DNA of 64,000 nt from Albugo candida (lineage: Eukaryota; Oomycota; Peronosporomycetes; Albuginales): contig JBDOQK010000021.1 in the NCBI GenBank assembly GCA_040437565.1, positions 186,001 to 250,000 on the forward strand, in the 5' to 3' direction. Each line of letters begins with the position of its first letter. Within the stretch, counting starts at the first letter, position 1. Under the pieces are notes generated by a model. That model saw only the letters and a list, made by a program, of their open reading frames with translations, had not been told where the DNA came from and made no database searches. Positions 19,011 through 30,189 of the stretch are shown here, one piece after another. Position numbers and translations under genes: made by a program.

Positions 19011-21920
19011 TCATTTCTTCTTTTTTTTGTAAACTTTCTTCGCTCTTCCTTTCGTTTTGGCTTCCATTTGATCTTGTAGCTTCTGCTGCAGAGATTGCTT
19101 CTGTTGCGATGTCAAGCTCCGCTGTGATTTATTTTGTTGGGCAGCATGTTTTCGTATGGCTTGTGTGCATCCATGGACTTCTGCTTGAACGTGTTTTAAG
19201 CAAAAACGAGCTTTACAGCATATACAGTTGCTTCCGTATACCAAGTGAGTGCGCTCTTTACACTGTTTACCGATTGAATTTCGAAAGCCACAAAATTGAC
19301 TTTCTGCAACTTTGCGATCCAAGAAAGTGCTATCGCTTTCCTCCAAATGTATTCCACCAATTTCCTTGGTCACTTCTGAAATTGTTGTTTCCTTCTTCTT
19401 CGGACGAGCGTTCTGCTTCCTAGCGCTGCCAGGTATACACGTATACTCCTGCTTGCTTGTGGCCTCCGTTGTACCGTCACCTTCAATAACAGCGTCCCCT
19501 TCTTCGGAAGAACTTGAAGCTGCTAAAACTTCAAAACCCGCTCTGATCTGAGACATTTCATCCTCATCCTCAACCTCACTCCCGACTTGATCCGTTTCAT
19601 ACTTATCGACTAAATTCGCCTTACTCTCGACTTGATCCGCTTCGCACTTCTCGGTCAAATTCGCTTCACTCTCGATTTCATCCGTTTTACACTTCTCGAT
19701 TAAATCCGCTTTAGTGAATGTATCTCGCTTGTGCTTCTCTGAATCGGGTTTCACCGTACCTTTTCGTGTACCGTGCCTTTGGGTTTCCTGGGTGCGGTTT
19801 TCTTGCCCGTCTTCGACTAAACTTTCCCCAGTAAAAGTGTATTCAACAAGTATTTCCGATGCAGAACGCACTTCACCAAATGCCTCAAAATGCTTCACCA
19901 AGTTTTTCAGAAAGGAATTCGCTGAAATTGTATCCGAGTCACAAATGAGTGCCACGTGACGTCTAGCACGTGTTACGGCCACATTCATTCTTCGCTCATC
20001 CGCGAGGAATCCAAGCTGACGCTTTTTATTCGAGCGCACGAGACTCATCACAACAGCTTCCTTCTCGCATCCTTGGAATCCATCAACCGATCGTATTTCT
20101 AGATCCTTAAATACTTTCGATAATCGAGACTTGAGTACCTGAACTTGCTTGTTATAAGGCGTTACAACCGCTATATCTCGAGGAGAAACTCCAGCCTCAA
20201 TGAGGGAGCGCACATGAATATCGACTAGGAGTGCTTCACCACCGTTGAATTTCGAGCAAGACAACTTTGTGGTAACATCACGTGAGTTTGTTCCTTTTTT
20301 AAGCTTGCGGACATCTAATCGTTCTTTTCCTTCGTCCAAATCGCAGCCAGCCGTATCAAGCAGGTATAATGTTGCTCCAAGGACATTTTGATCTATCTGA
20401 AATATTCCTTCCGGTAAAGTGATGCTTATCTGCTTCTTATGTCGCACGAATGTCTTCAAATCTTGTAATCGACGCGCTGCGACACCTTCGAAGCTCTTCA
20501 AAGCGCTTTGATACATCGCATCCGAGCTCCATCGGCAAATATCATTGTGCATGCGGTATTGCGTGTCTAGCACCTTGATAATCGGCTCAAAACCTTTCAT
20601 TTTCGCTCGCTCCATAAAGCGGTCAAATAAAGTCACTTGTAAGCCGTCTGTAGCTGCTTGTTTCGACTTGATGGTTGGAGGTAGTTGGCAATGGTCTCCA
20701 GCCAAAACAACGCGTTTGGACCGCATGATCGGGATCCAGCAGGAGATTTCCAGCGCTTGTGCGGCCTCATCGATAATTGCAAGGTCAAAGTCCATATTCT
20801 TCAACAGCTTTGTCGATGCACCCACGTTCGTCGCAAATATAACTTGACTCTTCTCCAGCAATTCTCCAACCACAGCTTTTTCTCGTTTGTAAATATCCTT
20901 CCGATTGCTTCGTATAAGTTTATACAATTCACGGGGTTGGCCCGGCTGCGTACTCTTTTGTTTGCGGTTTTTATTACGAATTGCGACGATCTCTCGCTCG
21001 GTCTGCTGGATTTCTTGCCGAATATCATTCACGATGACCGTATTCTCAGCCTTTGCAACTTGTGCGTCAAGACAATGCTGAAGGACATTTCGAGTCACTC
21101 GAGCGGGATGACCAATACGAAGTAACCGCAATTTGTATTGATCGACTTCAGTACATTGCGAAAGTTTATCGAGTACCGTATCCACCGCAATATTGGACGG
21201 CGCACAGACAAGGATTTTAAGCTTGTGATGAATAGTTGCTTGTAAAATGAGCTCCACGAGCGTGGTCGTTTTTCCTGTGCCCGGAGGACCGTGAATAACA
21301 GCAACGTCATTCGATGCCAATGCGAACTGAATTGCATCCTTTTGCGAGGCGTTCAGTTTAGAGTGGAACGGCTTCATTACTTGTGGTGAATTCCATTGTG
21401 GTAATCTACTTTCAAAAAGGATGTATCGAAGCGGATGACTGCCATCGCGAATTCTGTCCAACGTAGCTGAAAACTTGGTATATGTGGTCGTATTTACCAG
21501 TCGATCGACTGTGATTGGTCCATGGTCAAGTATACCTGATGCTGAGATGGCATCACAGTCTGATGCCTCTAACACGATGTGGACACGATGCTCGCTCAAT
21601 TTCATCACCACTCCGGTCCATTCATCTGATTCTTGAATGTCTTCTGAAGTGGCCAATGTGTTCCGAATTCGTACAACATCACCGATGGTGAATGTATGTG
21701 CCTTTGGTGTCCCGTGCCAATGCGGCAACGCTAGTGCCCAAACAGTTCGTCCAAATAGTCCAATAGAAGATTGAATGAGTCGAAGATTTTGCAACACATT
21801 TGGATTCTTGCGGTCATCCAACACTTTCAGTTCTTGTTGCATTTGTGTAATTTCTTCATCCTGCTCACATGATAGTAAACTTTTCTGGTTCTCGATCCAC
21901 TCGTAAAGTGCGTCTTGCAT
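19011..21920 (-). CDS. IGHMBP2: IGHMBP2/SMUBP2-type superfamily 1 helicase with AN1 zinc finger
   Basis: A single exon encodes 969 residues from ATG 21,920. Upf1-like SF1B motifs are in order: Walker A GPPGTGKTTT (about 211-220), motif Ia CAPSNIAVD, DEAAQA (about 385), GDHCQLPPT, QYRMH, VDGFQGCEKE and VAVTRARRHV. Near residue 878 a C-x-C/H-rich AN1 finger starts (CGFRNSIGKQC.. CICC..FCLKH), then a Lys-rich tail ends KKVYKKKKK. IGHMBP2 relatives are ATP-dependent 5'-3' RNA/DNA helicases associated with ribosomes and tRNA. I see no R3H domain between the helicase core and the finger; an acidic repeat-bearing linker lies there instead. The next minus-strand gene upstream ends 122 bp away. Confidence 0.92.
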   Translation of the reverse strand: MQDALYEWIENQKSLLSCEQDEEITQMQQELKVLDDRKNPNVLQNLRLIQSSIGLFGRTVWALALPHWHGTPKAHTFTIGDVVRIRNTLATSEDIQESDEWTGVVMKLSEHRVHIVLEASDCDAISASGILDHGPITVDRLVNTTTYTKFSATLDRIRDGSHPLRYILFESRLPQWNSPQVMKPFHSKLNASQKDAIQFALASNDVAVIHGPPGTGKTTTLVELILQATIHHKLKILVCAPSNIAVDTVLDKLSQCTEVDQYKLRLLRIGHPARVTRNVLQHCLDAQVAKAENTVIVNDIRQEIQQTEREIVAIRNKNRKQKSTQPGQPRELYKLIRSNRKDIYKREKAVVGELLEKSQVIFATNVGASTKLLKNMDFDLAIIDEAAQALEISCWIPIMRSKRVVLAGDHCQLPPTIKSKQAATDGLQVTLFDRFMERAKMKGFEPIIKVLDTQYRMHNDICRWSSDAMYQSALKSFEGVAARRLQDLKTFVRHKKQISITLPEGIFQIDQNVLGATLYLLDTAGCDLDEGKERLDVRKLKKGTNSRDVTTKLSCSKFNGGEALLVDIHVRSLIEAGVSPRDIAVVTPYNKQVQVLKSRLSKVFKDLEIRSVDGFQGCEKEAVVMSLVRSNKKRQLGFLADERRMNVAVTRARRHVALICDSDTISANSFLKNLVKHFEAFGEVRSASEILVEYTFTGESLVEDGQENRTQETQRHGTRKGTVKPDSEKHKRDTFTKADLIEKCKTDEIESEANLTEKCEADQVESKANLVDKYETDQVGSEVEDEDEMSQIRAGFEVLAASSSSEEGDAVIEGDGTTEATSKQEYTCIPGSARKQNARPKKKETTISEVTKEIGGIHLEESDSTFLDRKVAESQFCGFRNSIGKQCKERTHLVYGSNCICCKARFCLKHVQAEVHGCTQAIRKHAAQQNKSQRSLTSQQKQSLQQKLQDQMEAKTKGRAKKVYKKKKK
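19575..19709 (-). repeat. 45-bp tandem repeat inside helicase linker, three copies
   Basis: Three adjacent 45-bp units (19,665-19,709, 19,620-19,664 and 19,575-19,619) encode 15-residue repeats of the form A(D/N)L-x-(E/D)K-x-(K/E)xDxxxSE. The copies differ at several positions, so this is an older expansion. Confidence 0.8.
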
Positions 21921-22042
21921 CACTGAAGAATTTAACGTTCACAAGTAGAAAATAATGTGGTACACACGTTAACATACTATTGTAATGTAAAATTGTTTGT
22001 GAGGAATATAAGGTGCATAATGACTGACAATTTGTCTATGTC

Positions 22043-23398
22043 CTACACTTCAAACTCATTCTTTCGTCGATGATCAGACGGATTGCTGTGACTGAACGAA
22101 CTCAAATCAGTGTCCCGCAAATCTGATGTATCACTAGTGTCGTCCCAATCGCTATCCACATCACTAAGTTTGGCCACACCGTCGCCAAGGTTCGAGGTAG
22201 TGACTAGGTGATCGCCACCGTTCGGCTGCTCATAAGAGCCTTTACTGTGATAATCGGTATACGATTCTCCAAAGTCACTAAATTCACTCACACTGTCTTT
22301 TGCAACAAATGAACTTTTCTTACTCCGCCTCTGATTCCATTTTGACGATAATACACTTTCTTGATCTGAGTAGATGTCTGATGATGCCGCTGAGAATGTT
22401 TGACTTGCCATAGTTGATTGGTAGAATATCGACGTTGAATCAGAGTCTCTCGTTAATCGCTCCTCTTTGAGTTTCAACGATTGAGAAAATCGACTGATAT
22501 CCGATCCAGTAGCTTCAAAACTGTCATCGAAAGACTCCGTTTGTTGGGAAGAGGGATACGTGTTTTTCGCTTTTTCATACAGCCCTTTATAATCCTTTTT
22601 TTCAGGATCAGTTGCGCTCCACGGTGTCTGTGTGTCTGCTTTTGGTTCCTTTCGATTTCGTACTTTGGCAAAGATGAACAGAGCGGCTACTACAGAAGCA
22701 AGACCTCCCACCGCAATGATCATAATCAGATTCCAAGAAAAAGCTGATTTCTCCTCAGTCTTTGGTTCTGAAAGTGCTTCCACCGTTTGAGTCGTTTTTT
22801 TCGGTTCCTCCGACACCAATGCAGGTTTCTCTTTTATTCCGGTACTTCCTCCAGTTGAGTTTTGTGACAGTGTCAATGATTCTGAGTCCGGCTCTACTTT
22901 CGTCTTGAATTCTGAATCTGATTCTAGCTTTGTCCCTGGATTTGGCTTCTCTTCTGGTTTCACCGGTGATTCGGGAGGAATGACAGTTGCAGGTTTTTTA
23001 GGTTCGGTCGTAGGAGGAGCTGCTGTAGGTTTCGCCACATCAGCATCGTCCTCAGATTTGGCTTTACGATCTGAACTCGACTCAGGTCCACCGCTAAATG
23101 ATTGTAGTTTAGGCTTTGGTGAGGTTATTGGAGGCTGCGAAGGATTCCGTTGCGTCTCTTTCACTTTCTTTGTGAGGGATTCGGGCGTCACACTAAGTAT
23201 GCTATTTCTCTTTATAGCTTCAGGTGAAATACCTGAGAGTGGCGGAGCCTTTGGGAGCGCTATGGATTTAGCAGAAGTCGTGTTTTTCGGCAAATCAGCA
23301 AAAGCCGTCTTGATCCATACACACAAAACCACAAGATAAAGGCATTTTGCACGCAGAAATCGAGTTTTTGGGCAGTCCTTGACATGATGAGATGACAT
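22043..23398 (-). CDS. Single-pass membrane protein with Pro/Ser/Lys-rich ectodomain
   Basis: The 451-residue frame starts at ATG 23,398 (MSSHHVKDC). A signal peptide or N-terminal anchor spans about residues 16-34 (KCLYLVVLCVWIKTAFA). The lumenal or outer part (35-220) is rich in Pro, Ser, Thr, Lys and Glu with an NST glycosylation-type site. One transmembrane helix lies at about 224-245 (LIMIIAVGGLASVVAALFIF), followed by a 200-residue Ser/Asp/Tyr-rich cytoplasmic tail. This is the layout of a type I surface or secretory-pathway protein; I recognise no domain or family. The first dozen codons and the upstream region are duplicated at 36.0 kb. Confidence 0.8.
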   Translation of the reverse strand: MSSHHVKDCPKTRFLRAKCLYLVVLCVWIKTAFADLPKNTTSAKSIALPKAPPLSGISPEAIKRNSILSVTPESLTKKVKETQRNPSQPPITSPKPKLQSFSGGPESSSDRKAKSEDDADVAKPTAAPPTTEPKKPATVIPPESPVKPEEKPNPGTKLESDSEFKTKVEPDSESLTLSQNSTGGSTGIKEKPALVSEEPKKTTQTVEALSEPKTEEKSAFSWNLIMIIAVGGLASVVAALFIFAKVRNRKEPKADTQTPWSATDPEKKDYKGLYEKAKNTYPSSQQTESFDDSFEATGSDISRFSQSLKLKEERLTRDSDSTSIFYQSTMASQTFSAASSDIYSDQESVLSSKWNQRRSKKSSFVAKDSVSEFSDFGESYTDYHSKGSYEQPNGGDHLVTTSNLGDGVAKLSDVDSDWDDTSDTSDLRDTDLSSFSHSNPSDHRRKNEFEV

Positions 23399-23675
23399 GC
23401 TCTTTAACACTACCTAATGGATGGCATTTGTACATCTTAAAACCACATCTGCCACGTCGTCGATTCTTGAGGATTTCTGAAGGGGTCATATGTGAAAGAT
23501 GACGCGTCATGCGTCAGAATGGAGGTGCGGGTTGGTGTTATGCTCACACATGAAGACTGTGCACTGACTGTGCTACGTCGTGTGTGTTGTTAGATAGATT
23601 TTGGTGTGTTAGAGAATACTATCATTTAACGGTTTTGGTTATTCGATAACGCCTGTTTAGTGAATTTGGTGCACT

Positions 23676-24158
23676 TTACGAGTGTAATATGCGTACCTCA
23701 CACTCTATTTGTTCAATTCTTTCTTTTTTCACTTTTAAGAGATCGATGTATGAAGAGAAAACGTCATTTTCTAATATTGCTCTTGTGTCAATTGCGGCTT
23801 TTACTGTCACATCTTTGGCCAAAATGACACGTTTTCGTTCTTCTGCAACGTGTCTTTCCCGTTCGGCTCCAGCTGGTACAATACTATCTTCTTCATAAAC
23901 ATGTTCCAGTGCAAATCCAGCTCATTTGCTGGCAGTGGAGGGAACTGCAACGCTATGAATTTCGTCCTGAAACTCGAATTCCTGGGATAATGTAAGAACG
24001 CTAATTGTAGGACCCCAATTAATTAAGTAACCCAAAGCATTTCCATTTATATCATCTTGATCGTTACTTAACGGAGAGGGCACGGTAGATATCGATTCGA
24101 AGAATCGATAGATACTGCGTCCAAGCCATGTCCAAAGCTGGCGGTATATGGCTCTCAT
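23676..24158 (-). pseudogene. Coiled-coil protein gene, interrupted
   Basis: One minus-strand frame runs from ATG 24,158 to a TAA at 23,676-23,678, interrupted by one TGA at about 23,922. The first part reads ALGYLINWGPTISVLTLSQ. After the TGA it continues as a charged helix (AERERHVAEERKRVILAKD.., then KVKKERIEQIECEV) likely to form a coiled coil. A related coiled-coil end lies at 36,234-36,491. It could be a recent pseudogene, an unrecognised intron, or a read-through gene; the homologous relic makes decay most likely. No family recognised. Confidence 0.5.
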
Positions 24159-24199
24159 CTACTGTGATACACCAAACAAGCGTTCCATCGATCAAATCA

Positions 24200-24960
24200 A
24201 TTCTCACTTTTTTTCTGTTACTCAGAAAAACGAACAAAAAGCGATCCCTTTTGATTACTCCCCAACTCAACTTCAACCTTTACGACCGACATGACTGTAA
24301 TCCACGTAACCATTCCATAATGGTCAAAACTCATTGGTTGACTCGGTTGAAGACGTTGTGTCCCGTTATGATAGGTAGCCCATACGCAAGGGTAGGTCTC
24401 GTCCTGATAGCAGGCCTGTGGACAGGAGAGCTGGGTTGAGGATGTTCTATGCTGTCACGGATGCTCACCAATAAACAAGATCATATCGATAGACGAGACA
24501 TCCATTACATCCTTCATGTTCAGTGCTTACAGTAGATGCGCGTCAAGTGACACATGCATACACTTCCTGCAGAAAGTAGACGTTATGCACTTGTTGCAAT
24601 AGAGGTAGAAGTAAAGCTAAAATATGCTCAGCGTCAACCCTGTTTGTCAACACTACAACATGTATGTTCGAACGGCACTACAACCTGACCATGTCGAGTT
24701 GCATCTGGCGTCAGCTGATTCCTCCATCATCTTACGATGGTCCCACGTGGCGACCGTCTCTCCCCGTCCCATCTGTGATGTTGCCACCAAATAGCTCATA
24801 AGGTGAGGTCGGACTTTACCTGTAATGAGTCTTGCAGTTGATACTCAGACGCTTGAGGACCTATCAAAACTTTTCTTATAACATTTTCACTGAGCGCACT
24901 TGTATTGCAGCAATCACCAACCATAGCATGGTGGCTGAAGGATTTATTATAAAGAGGGCA
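24200..24960. repeat. Repeat family E copy (with upstream part of coiled-coil gene)
   Basis: Minus-strand sequence at about 24,210-24,360 matches 38,575-38,700 (shared GTTGAGTTGGGGAGTAATCA-like block). The next few hundred bases match 38,780-39,090 and partly 27,820-28,110. No intact frame. Bases 24,600-24,960 show nothing recognisable. Confidence 0.5.
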
Positions 24961-25259
24961 GCAATACGGGTTTATTTCCGTTCACATGAATACACATAAT
25001 CTGATGGCTGGACAACGCTGGTGCACACAAAAATGGAACCACACGGAATCTCGTCACATTTTTCAGAGCAGCATACAGCACACCAATTGTACTGATAAAG
25101 AAGGTAGTTGAATGACTAGATAAACAGTGTAATGAAGTCCTCGAAACAGTACACCAATTGTGTTGAGTATTAGTCATGGCACCCGTCGGTGACAGCAATT
25201 GCTGGTTCGACAATCCTAATCAGTCTTTTCTGTGTGTTCAATATCTAGAATAGCAGCTT

Positions 25260-25640
25260 GTGATCAGCAAAAGAACTGCCACTTCCAACCATTAGATCAT
25301 TTCTGTTTGTGATGATGCATCTCATCCATCAAAATTCTGCATCGCCTCTGGCCAATACCGACTTGTGGATACAGTATTCAACACATTGTCTCAAAAATCC
25401 GACCTTCCTCTGCGACTTTTATAGCTCTTTACGACGAAATCACCACATTTTACAAGCAGTGTTTCAACCGCATATTGCCTTCAGGAGGCTCGTCTCTTTC
25501 ATATACGTAAATGTATATTTTACTTCAGTACAACTAATGCCTGTATTTGAGACCATATTAAGCAACATTTTGTGAAGTAGTTGACGTCTTTGTGAATTGC
25601 TTTTGGCAAAAGAATAAGCAAATGACCGAATTAGAATAAC
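25260..25640 (+). repeat. Repeat family F fragment
   Basis: A stretch around 25,330-25,510 with a GCATCGCCTCTGGCCAATACC core is shared with 28,740-28,930 and 39,670-39,870. It is a decayed coding-like relic of unknown function. Confidence 0.5.
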
Positions 25641-25839
25641 AAGAGCGCGGTGTAGGGGTCATTAAAAAGAATGGCAGTGGCTCAATGTTTGCGAATCACA
25701 TTTACGCACAAAAAAAATGTATCACACGCCAACAAATGAGAAAATGTAATGACTCAATCGTTATATTATGCAAATTGCCAAGTTTTCTCGCGAAATAAGA
25801 TTTTTTCAGTCCAGATGGTTTGAGAACCTCGCTTTCTGG

Positions 25840-26180
25840 CTACATGTCGATGGGAAATGGATACTTGACCCACTCCGGATGACTCTTACATATTTCATCA
25901 TGCATCACCTTGGATACTCGCTCAAGATACTCACCCAGTTCCTTGTCAGAGGCCTTATCCTTATACCCGCTGAAGAATGGTGCGATTATCGACGCAATCT
26001 CGCGTTTCGGCAACTTCGGCAGCCAGACTCCAATTGGACGAGCATCGTTGACGTTGAATTGCATTGTAATTATGTCCATTATGGTTTTTTGGATTAAGAT
26101 CCCACATTTATCAGAAATAGCTTTTGAGGGGTCACAGTGCATCTGAACGAATTCCCCTGCAAGTGCCGAGATTGATTAGC
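25840..26180 (-). pseudogene. SSP-related relic (subtype b)
   Basis: The minus-strand frame 26,142-25,840 reads VWLPKLPKREIASIIAPFF, then ELGEYLERVSKVM, matching the middle of the SSP fold and the second subtype-b relic at 40.7-41.0 kb (EDWLPQRKMAKKVASFF). The N-terminal signal and the C-terminal Cys block are missing, so it is a fragment. Confidence 0.55.
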
Positions 26181-26399
26181 ACTTTTTGATGCTGTCGCTC
26201 AGAAGATGAACTTGATCCTTATTTATAAAATTCCGACCAAGTATGACACCGAGTATGTAAGGTACAATAGGAATAGAGACATTACGGGGAATCAGAAGCG
26301 AATTAAGTTGTGTGAAACCAAATGCTCAAATCACTTTATATGGGGTGTAAGGTTGCGCATCCTTTGCATCCACATGTTTGATTCGTCATTTTGACACAG

Positions 26400-26820
26400 A
26401 TTACTTCACTATACGCGTAGGGGGGTAAGTAGTAATCTGACGTGGATCGTATCAAGGCCTACCAATATATATTTGTAGCTTTCCCTGCGAACGGATGTAC
26501 TAATCCGCCCCATGCTCGTTAACAACCTGCTCTTACGCCAAGTAAATAGTGTCTTTGGACTTGCATTGCTTCATTTCAGTTGACCAAATACTGGCCATCC
26601 AGTACTCGAACAATACGCTGCATTTTACATGCAGCACTAGCAAAGAATTTTGAGCTGATATCGACATCTTATTTGCTCCTTCGTCAACTATCACTTCATG
26701 AGAGCATTTACTTGAAGAACGACGCGATTATCTCGCTCAAATTTTGAGTCTAACAAAGCAGTGAACTCGTTAACTGGTCTGCTGCACTTTTGAAGAATCG
26801 TGTTACTATAATAAATGATC
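26400..26820. repeat. Repeat family G copy
   Basis: Begins with a GGGGGTAAGTAGTA motif (about 26,418) and includes TTTGGACTTGCATTGC and CTGGCCATCCA blocks, all also present at 46,110-46,600. No intact frame. In both places it lies just before an SSP relic. Confidence 0.55.
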
Positions 26821-26861
26821 ACCAGCACGTTAGTTCCATTATACAGTCTTTCGACATCGTT

Positions 26862-27570
26862 CTATCGTCTTCTTCTGCGTATTTTATTATCACCTAAACG
26901 GGAGCTGTGGTATCGAAAGCGAAATGATAGACCTCTTCGATACGTTTCAGCAAGAACCACAATTCCGGCCATAATGCGATATGCTACAATAAGTATTCGA
27001 CTAACAGACATAATGTGACATCTTATTCGATTTTTTAAGAGTTCAAGAGGCGATGTACTAAAGTGAGTAAGAGCTTCTTCAGAGAGAAATGAAATCAAGT
27101 GATGCCCATACTTATCGCGTAGATAATCGCTTCCACAGAAGTATTTCACTATTAGTGAGGCGAATTGCAACGAAGATGGACAAAAATGGTCATTCGATGT
27201 AGGAAATTGGGATATGTAGCATTCTTTTCGTATATCACGTGCTCATACTTGAAACAAATGACTACATTCTCGAGGTGCACGAGCACTTTTATCATAATAA
27301 TTTCTTTCTCGTTATTTTTGCCATTTATGGAGCAGCCGTGAAACACGCCTTGAATAGCATCAGCGAGTTGTACCTTATCCAATTTTATCGCCTCGTCTAT
27401 ATTGTTGGTCTTGAAAGCAACCTCAATTGTGAGCAAAAAAGCAGTCGAATACACGTCACGATATGCTTGATGTTTTTGCCCTCTGCAATGGTCACGAAAG
27501 TCCACTGTTCTTCATTTTATTCTGGGCATTGGCCTTCAATTGCGGTCTCCGCTTGAGAGTAGTTCACTTG
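26862..27570 (-). pseudogene. SSP relic
   Basis: The minus-strand stretch 27,505-27,152 reads DFRDHCRGQKHQAYRDVYST, then FKTNNIDEAIKLDKVQLADA and NFLHRMTIFVHLRCNSPH. It is clearly homologous to the intact gene at 41.6 kb (DFRENCRGK.., FFNRLAVYVHHRCNPPH). The signal-peptide region upstream is recognisable but the gene is broken in a few places. The upstream flank (27,600-27,800) is also shared with other SSP genes. Confidence 0.7.
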
Positions 27571-27799
27571 AGATATTATGCTGCAAACGACCGCAATTGA
27601 AATAGTCAAAATAAGAGATCATGTACAGGGTTGTTGGTACTCAGGAGAATCAAGAACTGATCAAACTGATGCATTTAATATATCTTGGCATCCAGCTGAC
27701 ACTGCATCCCTAACAAAACTGTTCTTCTTATGTCGCTGATCAGGCATGTTCAAAACGAATGTGACGATTGTCGTATAAATTCTCGCACAGTAAACGTCA

Positions 27800-28150
27800 T
27801 GGTTCATGGCATGTAAAAGTGTACAATACTTCGTCATCTTGTTGACAAGCTACTACTCGGAAATAAGGGACAACCACTGGTCGCACCTCCCGACATAACA
27901 GACCCTCGATTGCATCCATGACCGCAGCACAAGCTACTCTCGAGATTCAGTGCTGTACTAGCTAGGGTTTACGAGTCTTGCAGCCACGTTCCACCATATA
28001 CGAGTTATGGTCATTATCTTAAAATCTCACGTCGGCGTAGTGACTTTTCTTCAAAGTAGACAGAAGAGCTGAGTTGAAGGAAGCAAAACTGACTCCAAGC
28101 CCTAAGAAAAGTCCATGCACGTCATTATAGACATGACTTTGGATATGCAT
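27800..28150. repeat. Repeat family E copy
   Basis: Matches 38,790-39,020 over about 200 bases, including the GTCGGCGTAGT(G/C)ACTTTTCT block at 28,030-28,050. No gene recognised. Confidence 0.55.
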
Positions 28151-28199
28151 ATATGTGACAGAAGTACGTACAAAAAGCGGTCAGACTTTGGTATAGAGA

Positions 28200-29450
28200 A
28201 GGAATTGAAGACGCACAAACATAAGCTTTTCTTTTTTTTGGCCAAACAGATGCCACAAGTCTATGCTTTATGCTGTGGAACATAAATAGTTCTATGGAAA
28301 GGAGATAGAGATAATGGCACTTGATGATGAAAGAAACTGCTAGCTACGTAATCTAGGAGCCAATTGAGAGTGATAAAAGTGATATCATCTGTAAGGTGAT
28401 TTTTCGTACAAATCAGTATCTGGGACAACAAATCGGCCGAGACAAACAGAGCTCAATCAACGATGGCTCGGTAAATCACCAAGCTTTTCTACGAGAGGAA
28501 GGAAATCGAACGACAGAGAAAGAAGAAACGGTTTATCGTGTCGTTTGACTCGTGAAAAGAGGTGCGTTGAAATTACCAAAGCATATGAAAGTCGGAGACG
28601 GATATCCGGATCCTAACTTACCTGCCTGCACTGTGTGCTCAATGTCCGGGAAAGCAACGTTTGGTCAGCAAAGCCATTGTCAATCCCAACGAGATTTATA
28701 TCAGATCGTTGCTGTTTCTGTGGTTATATCTTAATCATTAGAGAAGCTGCATCGCCTCTGGTCAATACCGAGTTTACGGATACAGATTTCAAGACAGTAT
28801 GTCACCAGAAAAACATCGAGAAAGCTTTCTCTGCGATCCCCCATCCCTCCAAGATAAGGTCATTTCCTTTCAAAAGCAACACTTTGAACCCTGACTGCCT
28901 CCAGCAGACTCGGCTCTCTCACATACGAACCTGGCTACATGCTTGAGTACAACCAATGACTCTATCTGTAAACTGCATTTGACCGAATATTCCTATTGAT
29001 CGGATTCGAAAGACAAGAAAATCAAATGAGAACTTGAAATAGGGGTCAGTAAGCTATGTATCACTCTCAGGAGCCTTTAGAACATTAGGTCAGACTAATT
29101 TAGTCACAAATTGTTGGTATTGCCAAGAGAAAGAGCTTGTATTGTTCTACTTCTAGAGCAAGTGTGAAGAGTACTGGCATCGAATCTGGCAATGGAAGCG
29201 GTGATGGCCAAGCTGTTAGGAGGCTTCTCACTCAACCATCTGAAAGTGAAAACAGCTGCCTATATCGTCCTCAAAATGTCAGCGAGGATGCCGCAAAGTA
29301 GTACATCTACACTTCAGATTAGAAAAGACAAGAGACAAAAGCACAGAGAGTATCGCCAGATTAACGATTGTAATAAAGTGGAAGATCAATCTGTCCGTCT
29401 GTGATGACAAGACTGTCAACAGTACCTGGTTGAAAGCGTGCATATGAAAT
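28200..29450 (+). repeat. Repeat family F copy (long)
   Basis: Collinear with 39,230-40,450: TGCCACAAGTCT near 28,251, AATGGCACT(T/C)GATGATGA near 28,313, GCATCGCCTCTGGTCAATACC near 28,750, and ATGCCGCAAAGTAGTACATCTACACTT-type sequence near 29,290. The plus strand looks like an eroded coding region (short frames such as 29,192-29,404), but no domain is recognisable. Confidence 0.6.
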
Positions 29451-29659
29451 CTGGCAAGACATGATGTGGCTGACCACCTTCTCTGAAACACTCACATCCA
29501 AGAAGGGCTTCTGGAACATACGATACATCAGAATTTGGTGCTTATGCGATATATTACAATCGCAGATCGATTGACAGAGAGAAATGACTCTCGCGTTTTC
29601 ATGAGGTTAAAGGCATCGTTTTAACGAATAGGACGCCATTGAGAGAGAAATACACTCGA

Positions 29660-30181
29660 TCATTTGATTTCTGTTAGACAAATCTCTTTACTTTCAATAA
29701 GGCGGGTCGCAATTATAATAGACAAATACAGCAAGTCGATTAAGGAAAATGGAATAGTTAGCACTCTGTCTGTGAAACACTTCATCGTACTTGAATAGAG
29801 TAACCGTATTCTCCAGAAATCGTACACCGTATTAAAATAGTCTTCTTTCTCGCTATCGTTTCCATCAATGGGATAGCGGTGGAACATGTTTTTAAACCAT
29901 CTGCGAGTTGTGCCATATTAAACGCTTCTTTTACGATGTTGGTGTTGAAAAGATTTCCATTATGAGCAGGAGAGAACCTCGATACACGCCAAGACACGAT
30001 CGAGTTCTCTTCCGTCCGCAATACTTACGAAAGATACGTTTTCTTCATTTCCTTCTGGGCAGAGACCATCAATTAAACTTCCCACTTGAGGAATATAAGT
30101 CTTGAGATGTTTTGCTTTAACGACTGCAATTGACATAGTCAAAAGACCGATAATGGCTGCAACAGACTTGGAAGAAATCAT
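29660..30181 (-). pseudogene. SSP relic with intact signal peptide
   Basis: From ATG 30,181 the frame reads MISSKSVAAIIGLLTMSIAV, then LIDGLCPEGN, almost the same start as the intact 41.6 kb gene. Later parts of the family pattern are spread over more than one frame, so it is broken, apparently in several places. The upstream flank is shared with the other SSP copies. Confidence 0.75.
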
Positions 30182-30189
30182 GGTATAGT

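Noticed and set aside
20685-21125. Plus-strand frame opposite the helicase
   Set aside because: The helicase motifs on the minus strand explain the region; shadow.
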